Assembly (NCBI RefSeq): GCF_023953965.1
Contig: NZ_JAMLIX010000002.1
Location: 930,001-994,000 of the forward strand
From: Bosea sp. (in: a-proteobacteria)
GTDB lineage: Bacteria > Pseudomonadota > Alphaproteobacteria > Rhizobiales > Beijerinckiaceae
DNA length: 64,000 bases
Direction: 5' to 3'
The notes beneath the pieces were generated by a model, which saw only the letters and a list, made by a program, of their open reading frames with translations, was not told the origin of the DNA and searched no databases. Positions 7,269 through 16,145 of this stretch are shown here, in pieces (position 1 is the stretch's first letter; every line of letters begins with the position of its first letter). The position numbers and the translations under genes were made by a program.

Positions 7269-8459
7269 ATGAGCGAGCACAACATCCGGAACTTCTCGAT
7301 CAATTTCGGCCCGCAGCACCCGGCGGCGCACGGCGTGCTGCGCCTCGTGCTGGAGCTCGACGGCGAGGTGGTCGAGCGCGTCGATCCGCATATCGGCCTT
7401 TTGCATCGCGGCACCGAGAAGCTGATCGAGGCCAAGACCTATCTCCAGGCCGTGCCCTATTTCGACCGGCTCGACTATGTCGCGCCGATGAACCAGGAGC
7501 ATGCCTTCGCGCTGGCGGTCGAGCGCCTCGCCGACGTGACCGTGCCGCGCCGCGGCCAGCTCATCCGCGTGCTCTATTCCGAGATCGGCCGCATCCTCTC
7601 GCATCTGCTCAACGTCACCACGCAGGCGATGGATGTCGGCGCGCTCACGCCCCCGCTCTGGGGCTTCGAGGAGCGCGAGAAGCTGATGATCTTCTACGAG
7701 CGGGCCTGCGGCGCGCGCATGCATGCGGCCTATGTCCGCCCCGGCGGCGTGCATCAGGACATTCCCGTCTCGCTGATCCACGACATCGCCGAATGGTGCG
7801 ATCCGTTCCTCAAGGTCTGCGACGATCTCGAGGGGCTGCTCACCGACAACCGCATCTTCAAGCAGCGCAACGTCGATATCGGCGTGGTCGATCTCGAGAC
7901 CTGCTGGAAATGGGGCTTTTCGGGCGTGATGGTGCGCGGCTCCGGCGCGCCCTGGGATCTGCGCAAGTCGCAGCCCTACGAGTGCTACGAGGAGATGGAA
8001 TTCGACATCCCCATCGGCAAGAACGGCGACTGCTACGACCGCTACTGCATCCGCATGGAGGAGATGCGCCAGTCGGTCCGCATCATGAGGCAGTGTTGCG
8101 ACAAGCTCTTGGCGCCCGATGGCGGCGGCCCGGTCTCCTCGCTCGACGGCAAGATGGTGCCGCCCAGGCGCGGCGAGATGAAGCGCTCGATGGAAGCGCT
8201 GATCCACCATTTCAAGCTCTACACCGAAGGCTACAAGGTCCCGGAAGGCGAGGTCTATGCCGCCGTCGAGGCGCCGAAGGGCGAATTCGGCGTCTATCTG
8301 GTCTCGGACGGCACCAACAAGCCCTATCGCTGCAAGATCAAGGCGCCGGGCTTCGCCCATCTCCAGGCCATGGATTTCATCTGCCGCAAGCACATGCTCG
8401 CCGACGTCTCCGCGATCCTCGGCTCCCTCGACATCGTCTTTGGTGAAGTGGACCGCTGA
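7269..8459 (+). CDS. nuoD: NADH-quinone oxidoreductase subunit D
   Basis: 396 aa, the 49-kDa subunit, which forms the quinone-binding cavity with NuoB. The chain opens with INFGPQHPAAHGVLRLVLEL, including the conserved HPAAHG quinone-site loop, and contains GLLHRGTEKLIE and the N2-proximal region found across the family. The C-terminus ends in ILGSLDIVFGEVDR, as in other alphaproteobacterial and mitochondrial homologues. Its TGA overlaps the nuoE ATG by one base. Confidence 0.98.
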   Translation: MSEHNIRNFSINFGPQHPAAHGVLRLVLELDGEVVERVDPHIGLLHRGTEKLIEAKTYLQAVPYFDRLDYVAPMNQEHAFALAVERLADVTVPRRGQLIRVLYSEIGRILSHLLNVTTQAMDVGALTPPLWGFEEREKLMIFYERACGARMHAAYVRPGGVHQDIPVSLIHDIAEWCDPFLKVCDDLEGLLTDNRIFKQRNVDIGVVDLETCWKWGFSGVMVRGSGAPWDLRKSQPYECYEEMEFDIPIGKNGDCYDRYCIRMEEMRQSVRIMRQCCDKLLAPDGGGPVSSLDGKMVPPRRGEMKRSMEALIHHFKLYTEGYKVPEGEVYAAVEAPKGEFGVYLVSDGTNKPYRCKIKAPGFAHLQAMDFICRKHMLADVSAILGSLDIVFGEVDR

Positions 8460-9718
8460 TGTCCGTCCGTCGTCTCGCGCCCGATTCCATTCAGCCTGCC
8501 TCCTTCGCCTTCAGCCCGGCGAACGAGAACTGGATCGACCAGCAGATCGCCAAATATCCGGCAGGCCGGCAGGCTTCGGCCGTCATCCCGCTTTTGTGGA
8601 GGGCGCAGGAGCAGGAGGGCTGGGTCTCGCGCGCCGTGATCGAGACGGTCGCGAAGCGCCTCGGCATGGCGCCGATGCGGGTGCTGGAGGTCGCGACCTT
8701 CTACACCATGTTCAACCTCCAGCCGGTGGGCGAATATTTCGTCCAGCTCTGCGGCACGACGCCCTGCGCGCTGCGCGGCGCGGAAGCGCTGAAGAAGGTC
8801 TGCGCGGAGGTGATCGGCCCGCAATCGACCGTGACCGCCGACGGCAAGCTCTCCTGGCTCGAGGTCGAATGCCTCGGCGCCTGCTGCAACGCCCCGATGG
8901 CGCAGATCAACGTCGACTACTACGAGGACCTGACGCCGGCGAATTTCCGCCAGCTCCTCGACGACCTGCGCCATGGCCGCCCCGTCAAGCCCGGCCCGCA
9001 GAACGACCGCACCGGCTCCGCGCCGGAGGGCGGGCCGGACACGCTCAACGACAAGGCCCTCTATGACGGCTCGATGATCGGCGCCGGCGCCTGGCAGAAG
9101 CGCATTCTCGATCAGCGCAGCGCCGCCGCCGAGGCCGCCGCCGCCAAGGCCGCCGCCGAGGTGGAAGCCAGGAAGGCCGCCGAAGCCGAGGCGAAGAAGG
9201 CCGAGGCCACGCCCGCCGCCGTCGCCGAAAAGCCCGCGACCGAGACCGCCGCCGCCGGCCGCCCCAAGCCCTCCGCGCCCGGCCAGCCCTCCAACGCGGC
9301 CAACGACACGCCGGCCGCCAAGGGCAAGGTCGACCGGAAGGACGTGGCCGAGGCCGCCAAGCCCGCGGCAACGCAAAGCAAACTCGCGGCAACGCAAAGC
9401 AAGCCCGCGGCAGCGGAAGGCAAGCCCGCCGTCGACGAGAGCAAGCCCGAGCTGCTCACCGCCGCGCGCGGCGGCAAGGGCGACGATCTCGAGCTGATCT
9501 GGGGCGTCGGCCCGAAATTGGCGAAGATGCTCAACGAGATGGGCGTCTGGCATTTCGACCAGATCGCCAAATGGACGGCGGAAGAGCTCGCCTGGGTCGA
9601 TTCGCGCCTGACCGGCTTCAAGGGGCGGGCCGGGCGCGACGATTGGGTCGCGCAGTCGAAGAAGCTCGCGGCGGGCTGGCGCCCGGAGTCGCAGCTCGGC
9701 GACAAGCCGGGACAGTGA
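8459..9718 (+). CDS. nuoE: NADH-quinone oxidoreductase subunit E with a long C-terminal extension
   Basis: 419 aa, against about 160-240 for ordinary NuoE. Residues 1 to about 185 form the thioredoxin-like 24-kDa subunit with the 2Fe-2S ligands C98, C103, C138 and C142 (LCGTTPC and VECLGAC). Residues about 220-335 are an Ala/Lys/Pro/Glu-rich linker that includes 7-residue tandem repeats. Residues about 342-410 form a compact domain (LELIWGVGPKLAKMLNEMGV, then FDQIAKWTAEELAWVD) resembling helix-hairpin-helix 'GVGPK' domains. Similar extensions occur, to my knowledge, in other alphaproteobacterial NuoE proteins. The function of the tail is unknown. Confidence 0.95.
   Translation: MSVRRLAPDSIQPASFAFSPANENWIDQQIAKYPAGRQASAVIPLLWRAQEQEGWVSRAVIETVAKRLGMAPMRVLEVATFYTMFNLQPVGEYFVQLCGTTPCALRGAEALKKVCAEVIGPQSTVTADGKLSWLEVECLGACCNAPMAQINVDYYEDLTPANFRQLLDDLRHGRPVKPGPQNDRTGSAPEGGPDTLNDKALYDGSMIGAGAWQKRILDQRSAAAEAAAAKAAAEVEARKAAEAEAKKAEATPAAVAEKPATETAAAGRPKPSAPGQPSNAANDTPAAKGKVDRKDVAEAAKPAATQSKLAATQSKPAAAEGKPAVDESKPELLTAARGGKGDDLELIWGVGPKLAKMLNEMGVWHFDQIAKWTAEELAWVDSRLTGFKGRAGRDDWVAQSKKLAAGWRPESQLGDKPGQ
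9344..9448 (+). repeat. 21-bp in-frame tandem repeat inside nuoE
   Basis: Four consecutive 21-bp units begin at 9365, 9386, 9407 and 9428, encoding AATQSKL, AATQSKP, AAAEGKP and AVDESKP. A degenerate earlier unit at 9344 encodes VAEAAKP. The first two units are nearly identical at the DNA level and the others have drifted. They lie in the flexible linker of NuoE, so unit number may vary between strains. Confidence 0.85.
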
Positions 9719-9728
9719 GGCTTAAGAC

Positions 9729-11033
<1,305 letters not shown>

Positions 11034-11037
11034 GACC

Positions 11038-13101
11038 ATGACCAAAATCGTCATCGACGACATCGAGGTCGACGTTCCGGCCGAATACACGGTCCTCCAG
11101 GCCTGCGAGGCGGCCGGTGTCGAGATCCCGCGCTTCTGCTTCCATGAGCGGCTCTCGATCGCCGGCAATTGCCGCATGTGCCTCGTCGAGGTGAAGGGCG
11201 GCCCGCCGAAGCCGCAGGCCTCCTGCGCCATCGGCGTGCGCGACCTGCGCCCGGGCCCGAACGGCGAGCCGCCGGTCGTCATGACCAAGTCGCCGATGGT
11301 CAAGAAGGCGCGCGAAGGGGTGATGGAGTTCCTGCTCATCAACCACCCGCTCGATTGCCCGATCTGCGACCAGGGCGGCGAATGCGACCTGCAGGACCAG
11401 GCGATGGCCTTCGGCACGGATTCGTCGCGTTTCGCCGAGAACAAGCGCGCGGTCGAGGACAAGTATATCGGCCCGCTGGTCAAGACCTTCATGACGCGCT
11501 GCATCCAGTGCACGCGCTGCGTCCGCTTCACCACCGAGGTCGCAGGCGCCTCCGATCTCGGCTCCATCGGCCGCGGCGAGGACATGGAGATCACCACCTA
11601 TCTCGAACGGGCGATGTCGTCCGAATTGCAGGGCAACGTCGTCGACCTCTGCCCGGTCGGCGCGCTGACCTCGCGGCCCTACCAGAACAAGGCCCGGCCC
11701 TGGGAACTCTCCAAGACCGAATCGATCGACGTGATGGACGCGGTCGGCTCGGCCATCCGCGTCGATTCGCGCGGCAAGGAGGTGATGCGCATCCTGCCCC
11801 GCCTCAACGAGGCGGTGAACGAGGAGTGGATCTCCGACAAGACCCGCCACATCGTCGACGGCCTGCGCACGCAGCGCCTCGACCGGCCCTACATCCGCGA
11901 GAACGGCCGCCTGCGCCCCGCGAGCTGGAACGAAGCCCTCGCCGCCGTCGCGGCCAGGGTGAAGGCCGCGAAGCCTGAGAAGATCGGCGCCATCGCCGGC
12001 GATCTCGCCGCGGTCGAGGAGATGTTCGCGCTGAAGAGCCTGATCGGCTCGCTCGGCAGCGCCAATCTCGACGCCCGCCAGGACGGCACCAGGCTGCATC
12101 CGAAATTCGGCCGCGCGGCTTACGTGCTCAACGCCGGCATCGCCGGCATCGAGGAGGCGAGCTCGCTCCTGATCGTCGGCTCGAACCCGCGCCGCGAGGC
12201 GCCGATCCTGAACGCCCGCATCCGCAAGCGCTGGCTGCGCGGCGATTTCAAGGTCAGCGTCATCGGCGAGAAGGCCGACCTGACCTACACTTACGACCAT
12301 CTCGGCGCCGGCCCCGAGACGCTGGCCGATCTCGTCAAATCGGCCGCTGCCGCCGGTGGCAAGCCGATGGTGCTGGTCGGGCAGGGCGCGCTCGCCCGCG
12401 CCGACGGCGAGGCCGTGCTCTCGCTCGCGGCCAAGGCGGCGCAGGCGCTCGGCGCCGTGGCCGAAGGCTGGAACGGTTTCGGCGTGATCCACACCGCCGC
12501 CGCCCGCGTCGGCGCGCTCGATCTCGGCTTCGTGCCGGGTGAGGGGGGCTTAAACGCCGCCGCGATGGTCCAGCCCGGCGCGCTCGATGTCCTCTTCCTG
12601 CTCGGCGCCGACGAGATCGAGGTGCCGGAAGGCGCCTTCGTCGTCTATCAGGGCACCCATGGCGACCGCGGCGCCCACCGCGCCGACGTGATCCTGCCGG
12701 GCGCGGCCTATACCGAGAAGTCCGGCACCTATGTGAACACCGAGGGCCGGGTGCAGATCGCCGACCGCGCCACCTTCCCGCCGGGCGATGCCCGCGACGA
12801 CTGGGCGATCCTGCGCGCGCTCTCCGGCCACCTCGGCAAGGCGCTGCCCTTCGATTCGCTCTCGGGGCTGCGCCAGGCGCTCTACGAGGCGCATCCGCAT
12901 TTCGCCGCGCTCGACGGCCGGCCGGCGAACGATGCGGCCGCGATCGGCGGCCTCGCCGGCCTCGGCGGCAAGACCGACAAGGCGGGCTTCACCTCGCCCG
13001 TCGCCGACTTCTATCAGACGAACCCGATCGCGCGCGCCTCCGCCGTGATGGCGGAATGCTCGGCGCTGGCCTCCGGCCGGCTCGTGCAGGCGGCGGAGTA
13101 A
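11038..13101 (+). CDS. nuoG: NADH-quinone oxidoreductase subunit G
   Basis: 687 aa, the 75-kDa subunit. It relays electrons through several iron-sulfur clusters: an N-terminal 2Fe-2S ferredoxin domain (FCFHERLSIAGNCRMC), the His/Cys-ligated N5 motif (HPLDCPICDQGGECDLQDQ), then N4 (RCIQCTRCVRF and DLCPVGALTSRPY). The rest is a molybdopterin-oxidoreductase-like domain without catalytic role. The length fits the mitochondrial and alphaproteobacterial type rather than the ~900-aa E. coli type. The C-terminal FYQTNPIARASAVMAECSA is conserved in this group. Confidence 0.97.
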   Translation: MTKIVIDDIEVDVPAEYTVLQACEAAGVEIPRFCFHERLSIAGNCRMCLVEVKGGPPKPQASCAIGVRDLRPGPNGEPPVVMTKSPMVKKAREGVMEFLLINHPLDCPICDQGGECDLQDQAMAFGTDSSRFAENKRAVEDKYIGPLVKTFMTRCIQCTRCVRFTTEVAGASDLGSIGRGEDMEITTYLERAMSSELQGNVVDLCPVGALTSRPYQNKARPWELSKTESIDVMDAVGSAIRVDSRGKEVMRILPRLNEAVNEEWISDKTRHIVDGLRTQRLDRPYIRENGRLRPASWNEALAAVAARVKAAKPEKIGAIAGDLAAVEEMFALKSLIGSLGSANLDARQDGTRLHPKFGRAAYVLNAGIAGIEEASSLLIVGSNPRREAPILNARIRKRWLRGDFKVSVIGEKADLTYTYDHLGAGPETLADLVKSAAAAGGKPMVLVGQGALARADGEAVLSLAAKAAQALGAVAEGWNGFGVIHTAAARVGALDLGFVPGEGGLNAAAMVQPGALDVLFLLGADEIEVPEGAFVVYQGTHGDRGAHRADVILPGAAYTEKSGTYVNTEGRVQIADRATFPPGDARDDWAILRALSGHLGKALPFDSLSGLRQALYEAHPHFAALDGRPANDAAAIGGLAGLGGKTDKAGFTSPVADFYQTNPIARASAVMAECSALASGRLVQAAE

Positions 13102-13107
13102 GCGGCT

Positions 13108-14160
13108 ATGAACTGGGACCTCGTCCTCGATATCGCGATCATCCTCGGCAAGAGCCTGCTGCTCTTGGTCTGCCTCCTGGTCTTCATCGCCTATATCCTG
13201 CTCGCCGACCGCAAGATCTGGGCGGCGGTGCAGCTGCGCCGCGGCCCGAACGTGGTCGGTCCCTTCGGCCTGTTCCAGAGCTTCGCCGACCTGATGAAGT
13301 TCGCCTTCAAGGAGCCGATCATCCCGGCCGGCGCCAACAAGGGCATCTTCCTGCTGGCGCCGTTCATCTCCTGCCTGCTCGCGCTCGGCGCCTGGGCGGT
13401 GATCCCGGTGGCCGAAGGCTGGGCGATCGCCGACATCAATGTCGGCATCCTCTACATCCTCGCCATCTCCTCGCTCGGCGTCTACGGCATCATCATGGCC
13501 GGCTGGGCCTCGAACTCGAAATACCCGTTCATGAGCGCGCTGCGCTCGGCGGCGCAGATGGTGTCCTACGAGGTCTCGATCGGCTTCGTCATCGTGACCG
13601 TGCTGCTCTGCGTCGGCTCGCTCAACCTCTCGGCCGTGGTCGAGGCTCAAGCGAACCGGGGGCTGGCGCATGCGCTCGGCGTGCCGTGGCTCTCGATCCT
13701 GAACTGGTATTTCATCCCGCTCTTCCCGATGTTCGTGATCTTCTTCGTCTCGGCGCTGGCCGAGACGAACCGGCCGCCCTTCGACCTCGCAGAGGCGGAA
13801 TCGGAGCTCGTGGCGGGCTTCATGGTCGAGTATTCCTCGACGCCGTACCTGCTGTTCATGCTCGGCGAATACGTGGCGATCATGACCATGTGCTCGATGA
13901 CGGTGATCCTGTTCCTCGGCGGCTGGGCGGCGCCCATCGCGTTGCCGCCCTTCACCTGGCTGCCCGGCGTGTTCTGGTTCGCGCTCAAGGTCTGCCTGGT
14001 GTTCTTCATGTTCGCGCTGGTGAAGGCTTTCGTGCCGCGCTACCGCTACGACCAGCTGATGCGGCTCGGCTGGAAGGTCTTCCTGCCGCTCTCGATCGGC
14101 AGCGTGGTGATCGTGGCGCTGGTGTTGCAGGTGATGGGCTGGGGGCCGGTCGCCGGATGA
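13108..14160 (+). CDS. nuoH: NADH-quinone oxidoreductase subunit H
   Basis: 350 aa membrane subunit with about eight to nine transmembrane helices. It links the quinone cavity to the proton-pumping arm. Hallmarks are ADRKIWAAVQLRRGPNVVGP at the first cytoplasmic loop, and the acidic loop ETNRPPFDLAEAESELVAGF followed by MVEYSS, whose charged residues shape quinone-site coupling. Its stop codon overlaps the ATG of the next small gene (ATGA). Confidence 0.97.
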   Translation: MNWDLVLDIAIILGKSLLLLVCLLVFIAYILLADRKIWAAVQLRRGPNVVGPFGLFQSFADLMKFAFKEPIIPAGANKGIFLLAPFISCLLALGAWAVIPVAEGWAIADINVGILYILAISSLGVYGIIMAGWASNSKYPFMSALRSAAQMVSYEVSIGFVIVTVLLCVGSLNLSAVVEAQANRGLAHALGVPWLSILNWYFIPLFPMFVIFFVSALAETNRPPFDLAEAESELVAGFMVEYSSTPYLLFMLGEYVAIMTMCSMTVILFLGGWAAPIALPPFTWLPGVFWFALKVCLVFFMFALVKAFVPRYRYDQLMRLGWKVFLPLSIGSVVIVALVLQVMGWGPVAG

Positions 14161-14393
14161 ATTGGGCCGGCCCGCTCGGCGCCGTGATCGGCTTCGCGCT
14201 GGGCCTGCTGGAATACCGGCTGGTCTCGGCCGTGGTGATCGGGGCGCTGAGGCGCACGGATCGCTCGGCGACGCAGGCCGAGAAAGAGGATTACGAGCGC
14301 CGCATCGGCATCCTGCGATGGGCGCTCATGGTGATGACGGTCGGTTTCATGCCGATCCTGGGTTTCGTGATCGGCCGGGCGCTGTTCGGCTGA
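14157..14393 (+). CDS. Small two-helix membrane protein between nuoH and nuoI
   Basis: 78 aa, and its ATG overlaps the nuoH stop by 4 nt, a sign of translational coupling. Two hydrophobic helices are predicted, residues about 4-30 (PLGAVIGFALGLLEYRLVSA) and 52-77 (WALMVMTVGFMPILGFVIG), joined by a charged loop (RRTDRSATQAEKEDYERR). It is not one of the fourteen core complex I subunits and I do not recognise a named family. Its place inside the operon suggests an accessory or assembly factor for the membrane arm, or a nonessential passenger. The Leu/Glu/Arg pattern (GLLEYRLV) near residue 17 places charged residues within the first helix. Confidence 0.8.
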   Translation: MNWAGPLGAVIGFALGLLEYRLVSAVVIGALRRTDRSATQAEKEDYERRIGILRWALMVMTVGFMPILGFVIGRALFG

Positions 14394-14413
14394 GGATGTA
14401 AAGGACGAAGGCG

Positions 14414-14902
14414 ATGTCACTCGCGCAAGCCGCAAGGGGCCTGCTGCTGAAGGAGTTCGTCGAGGCGATCAGCCTGTCGATGCGCTATTTCTTCAAGCCG
14501 AAGGCGACGCTGAACTATCCGTTCGAGAAGGGCCAGCTCTCGCCGCGCTTCCGTGGCGAGCATGCGTTGCGCCGCTATCCGAACGGCGAGGAGCGCTGCA
14601 TCGCCTGCAAGCTGTGCGAGGCGATCTGCCCGGCTCAGGCCATCACCATCGAGGCAGGCCCCCGCCGCAACGACGGCACCCGCCGCACCACCCGCTACGA
14701 CATCGACATGACCAAGTGCATCTATTGCGGCTTCTGCCAGGAGGCCTGCCCGGTCGATGCCATCGTCGAGGGGCCGAATTTCGAGTTCGCGACCGAGACC
14801 CGCGAGGAGCTGTTCTACGACAAGGACAAGCTGCTCGCGAACGGCGCACGCTGGGAACGCGAGATCGCGCGCAACATCGCGATGGATGCGCCGTATCGGT
14901 GA
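14414..14902 (+). CDS. nuoI: NADH-quinone oxidoreductase subunit I
   Basis: 162 aa ferredoxin-like subunit holding clusters N6a and N6b, which connect NuoG to N2. The two 4Fe-4S motifs are C62-x2-C65-x2-C68-x3-C72 (CIACKLCEAICP) and C102-x2-C105-x2-C108-x3-C112 (CIYCGFCQEACP). The N-terminal amphipathic helix (LSMRYFFKPKATLNYPFEKG) lies along the membrane in known structures. GGACGAAGGCG precedes the ATG. A 281-bp gap with a palindromic repeat separates it from nuoJ. Confidence 0.97.
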   Translation: MSLAQAARGLLLKEFVEAISLSMRYFFKPKATLNYPFEKGQLSPRFRGEHALRRYPNGEERCIACKLCEAICPAQAITIEAGPRRNDGTRRTTRYDIDMTKCIYCGFCQEACPVDAIVEGPNFEFATETREELFYDKDKLLANGARWEREIARNIAMDAPYR

Positions 14903-14934
14903 TGCTTTCCGACCGCCTCCGGCGGTCATCCCGG

Positions 14935-15029
14935 GCGACCGCAGGGAGCCTTGGGATCCATGCCTGAACCTTTGCCGGGGGCGTTCCGGCATGGATCCCG
15001 GCTCCGCGCTTCGCTGCGGCCGGGATGAT
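14935..15029. repeat. Palindromic intergenic repeat between nuoI and nuoJ (divergent family member)
   Basis: Outer arms GTCATCCCGG (14935) and CCGGGATGAT (ending 15029) enclose inner arms GGGATCCATGCC and GGCATGGATCCC. The layout is the same as in the five GTCATTCCGG elements elsewhere in the window, but the inner arm sequence differs. Its RNA would fold into a long hairpin inside the nuo message. Confidence 0.8.
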
Positions 15030-15183
15030 GGCGTGGAAACCGAATGAGACATGAGACCCGCCGTGCGGTTGTCCCGCCCGGCGGGCCTGATTATAGACGC
15101 TCCAGATTGCGGCGGGCTCCCGAGTCCCGGCGCAGGAACCAAACGAGGACCGCGCCGCAAGGGGGCGGGAAGGGCTGGCCGAG

Positions 15184-15807
15184 ATGAATGCCGCAGCGGC
15201 TTTCTTCTATCTCTTCGCAGGGGTGACGGTTGCATCCGCCTTCATGGTGGTGACCGCGCGCAACCCCGTGCATTCGGTGCTGTTCCTGATCCTGGCCTTC
15301 GTCAACGCGGCCGGGCTCTTCGTGCTGCTCGGCGCCGAGTTCCTGGCGATGATGCTGGTCGTGGTCTATGTCGGCGCGGTCGCGGTGCTGTTCCTGTTCG
15401 TGGTGATGATGCTCGACGTCGATTTCGCCGAGATGCGCCAGGGCTTCCTGAACTACCTGCCGATCGGGGCGCTGATCGGCTTCGTCTTTGCGGTGGAGCT
15501 CCTGCTGGTCGTCGGCGTCTGGGTCATCGACCCCGGGCTCGTCAAGGCGCCGGTCGCCGCGATCCCGGCCAACGTCTCCAACACCGAGGCGCTCGGGCGC
15601 GTGCTCTACACGCAGTATGTCTATTACTTCCAGGCGGCGGGCCTCGTGCTGCTGGTCGCGATGATCGGCGCGATCGTGCTGACCTTGCGCGACCGGCACG
15701 GCATCAAGCGCCAGCATGTGCCCACCCAGAACGCCCGCACCAAGGACACGGCGATGGCGGTCGAGCAGGTGCCCTCGCGCGCCGGCGTTCCCGAGGAGAT
15801 GGCGTGA
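15184..15807 (+). CDS. nuoJ: NADH-quinone oxidoreductase subunit J
   Basis: 207 aa with five transmembrane helices. It forms part of the proton path between NuoH and NuoK. Conserved helix 3 region (LLGAEFLAMMLVVVYVGAVA) carries the pi-bulge segment important for coupling, followed by LFLFVVMMLDVDF. The C-terminal 40 residues (from DRHGIKRQ) are cytoplasmic and variable. Its TGA shares one base with the nuoK ATG. Confidence 0.97.
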   Translation: MNAAAAFFYLFAGVTVASAFMVVTARNPVHSVLFLILAFVNAAGLFVLLGAEFLAMMLVVVYVGAVAVLFLFVVMMLDVDFAEMRQGFLNYLPIGALIGFVFAVELLLVVGVWVIDPGLVKAPVAAIPANVSNTEALGRVLYTQYVYYFQAAGLVLLVAMIGAIVLTLRDRHGIKRQHVPTQNARTKDTAMAVEQVPSRAGVPEEMA

Positions 15808-16115
15808 TGACGATCGGACTGGGCCATTACCTCGCCGTCGGCGCGATCCTGTTCACGCTCGGCGTGCTCGGCATCTTCATCAACCGCAAGAACGTCATCG
15901 TCATCCTGATGTCGCTCGAGCTGATCCTGCTCTCGGCAAACATCAACTTCGTCGCCTTCTCGAGCTTCCTGAACGACATCGTCGGCCAGGTCTTCGCCCT
16001 GTTCGTGCTGACCGTGGCGGCGGCGGAGGCCGCGATCGGGCTGGCCATCCTCGTCGTCTACTTCCGCAACCGCGGCTCGATCGCGGTGGAAGACATCAAC
16101 ATGATGAAAGGCTGA
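15807..16115 (+). CDS. nuoK: NADH-quinone oxidoreductase subunit K
   Basis: 102 aa with three transmembrane helices, a MrpC-like antiporter subunit of complex I. The buried proton-path glutamates are visible in SLELILLSANINFV (helix 2) and AAAEAAIGLAI (helix 3). It overlaps nuoJ by one base and is followed by nuoL after 30 nt. Normal length. Confidence 0.97.
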   Translation: MTIGLGHYLAVGAILFTLGVLGIFINRKNVIVILMSLELILLSANINFVAFSSFLNDIVGQVFALFVLTVAAAEAAIGLAILVVYFRNRGSIAVEDINMMKG

Positions 16116-16145
16116 GCGCGGCCCCCGCGCCTGGACCTCACGACC

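Noticed and set aside
9344..9448. CRISPR-like array
   Set aside because: The 21-bp units are contiguous, without spacers, and in frame within nuoE.
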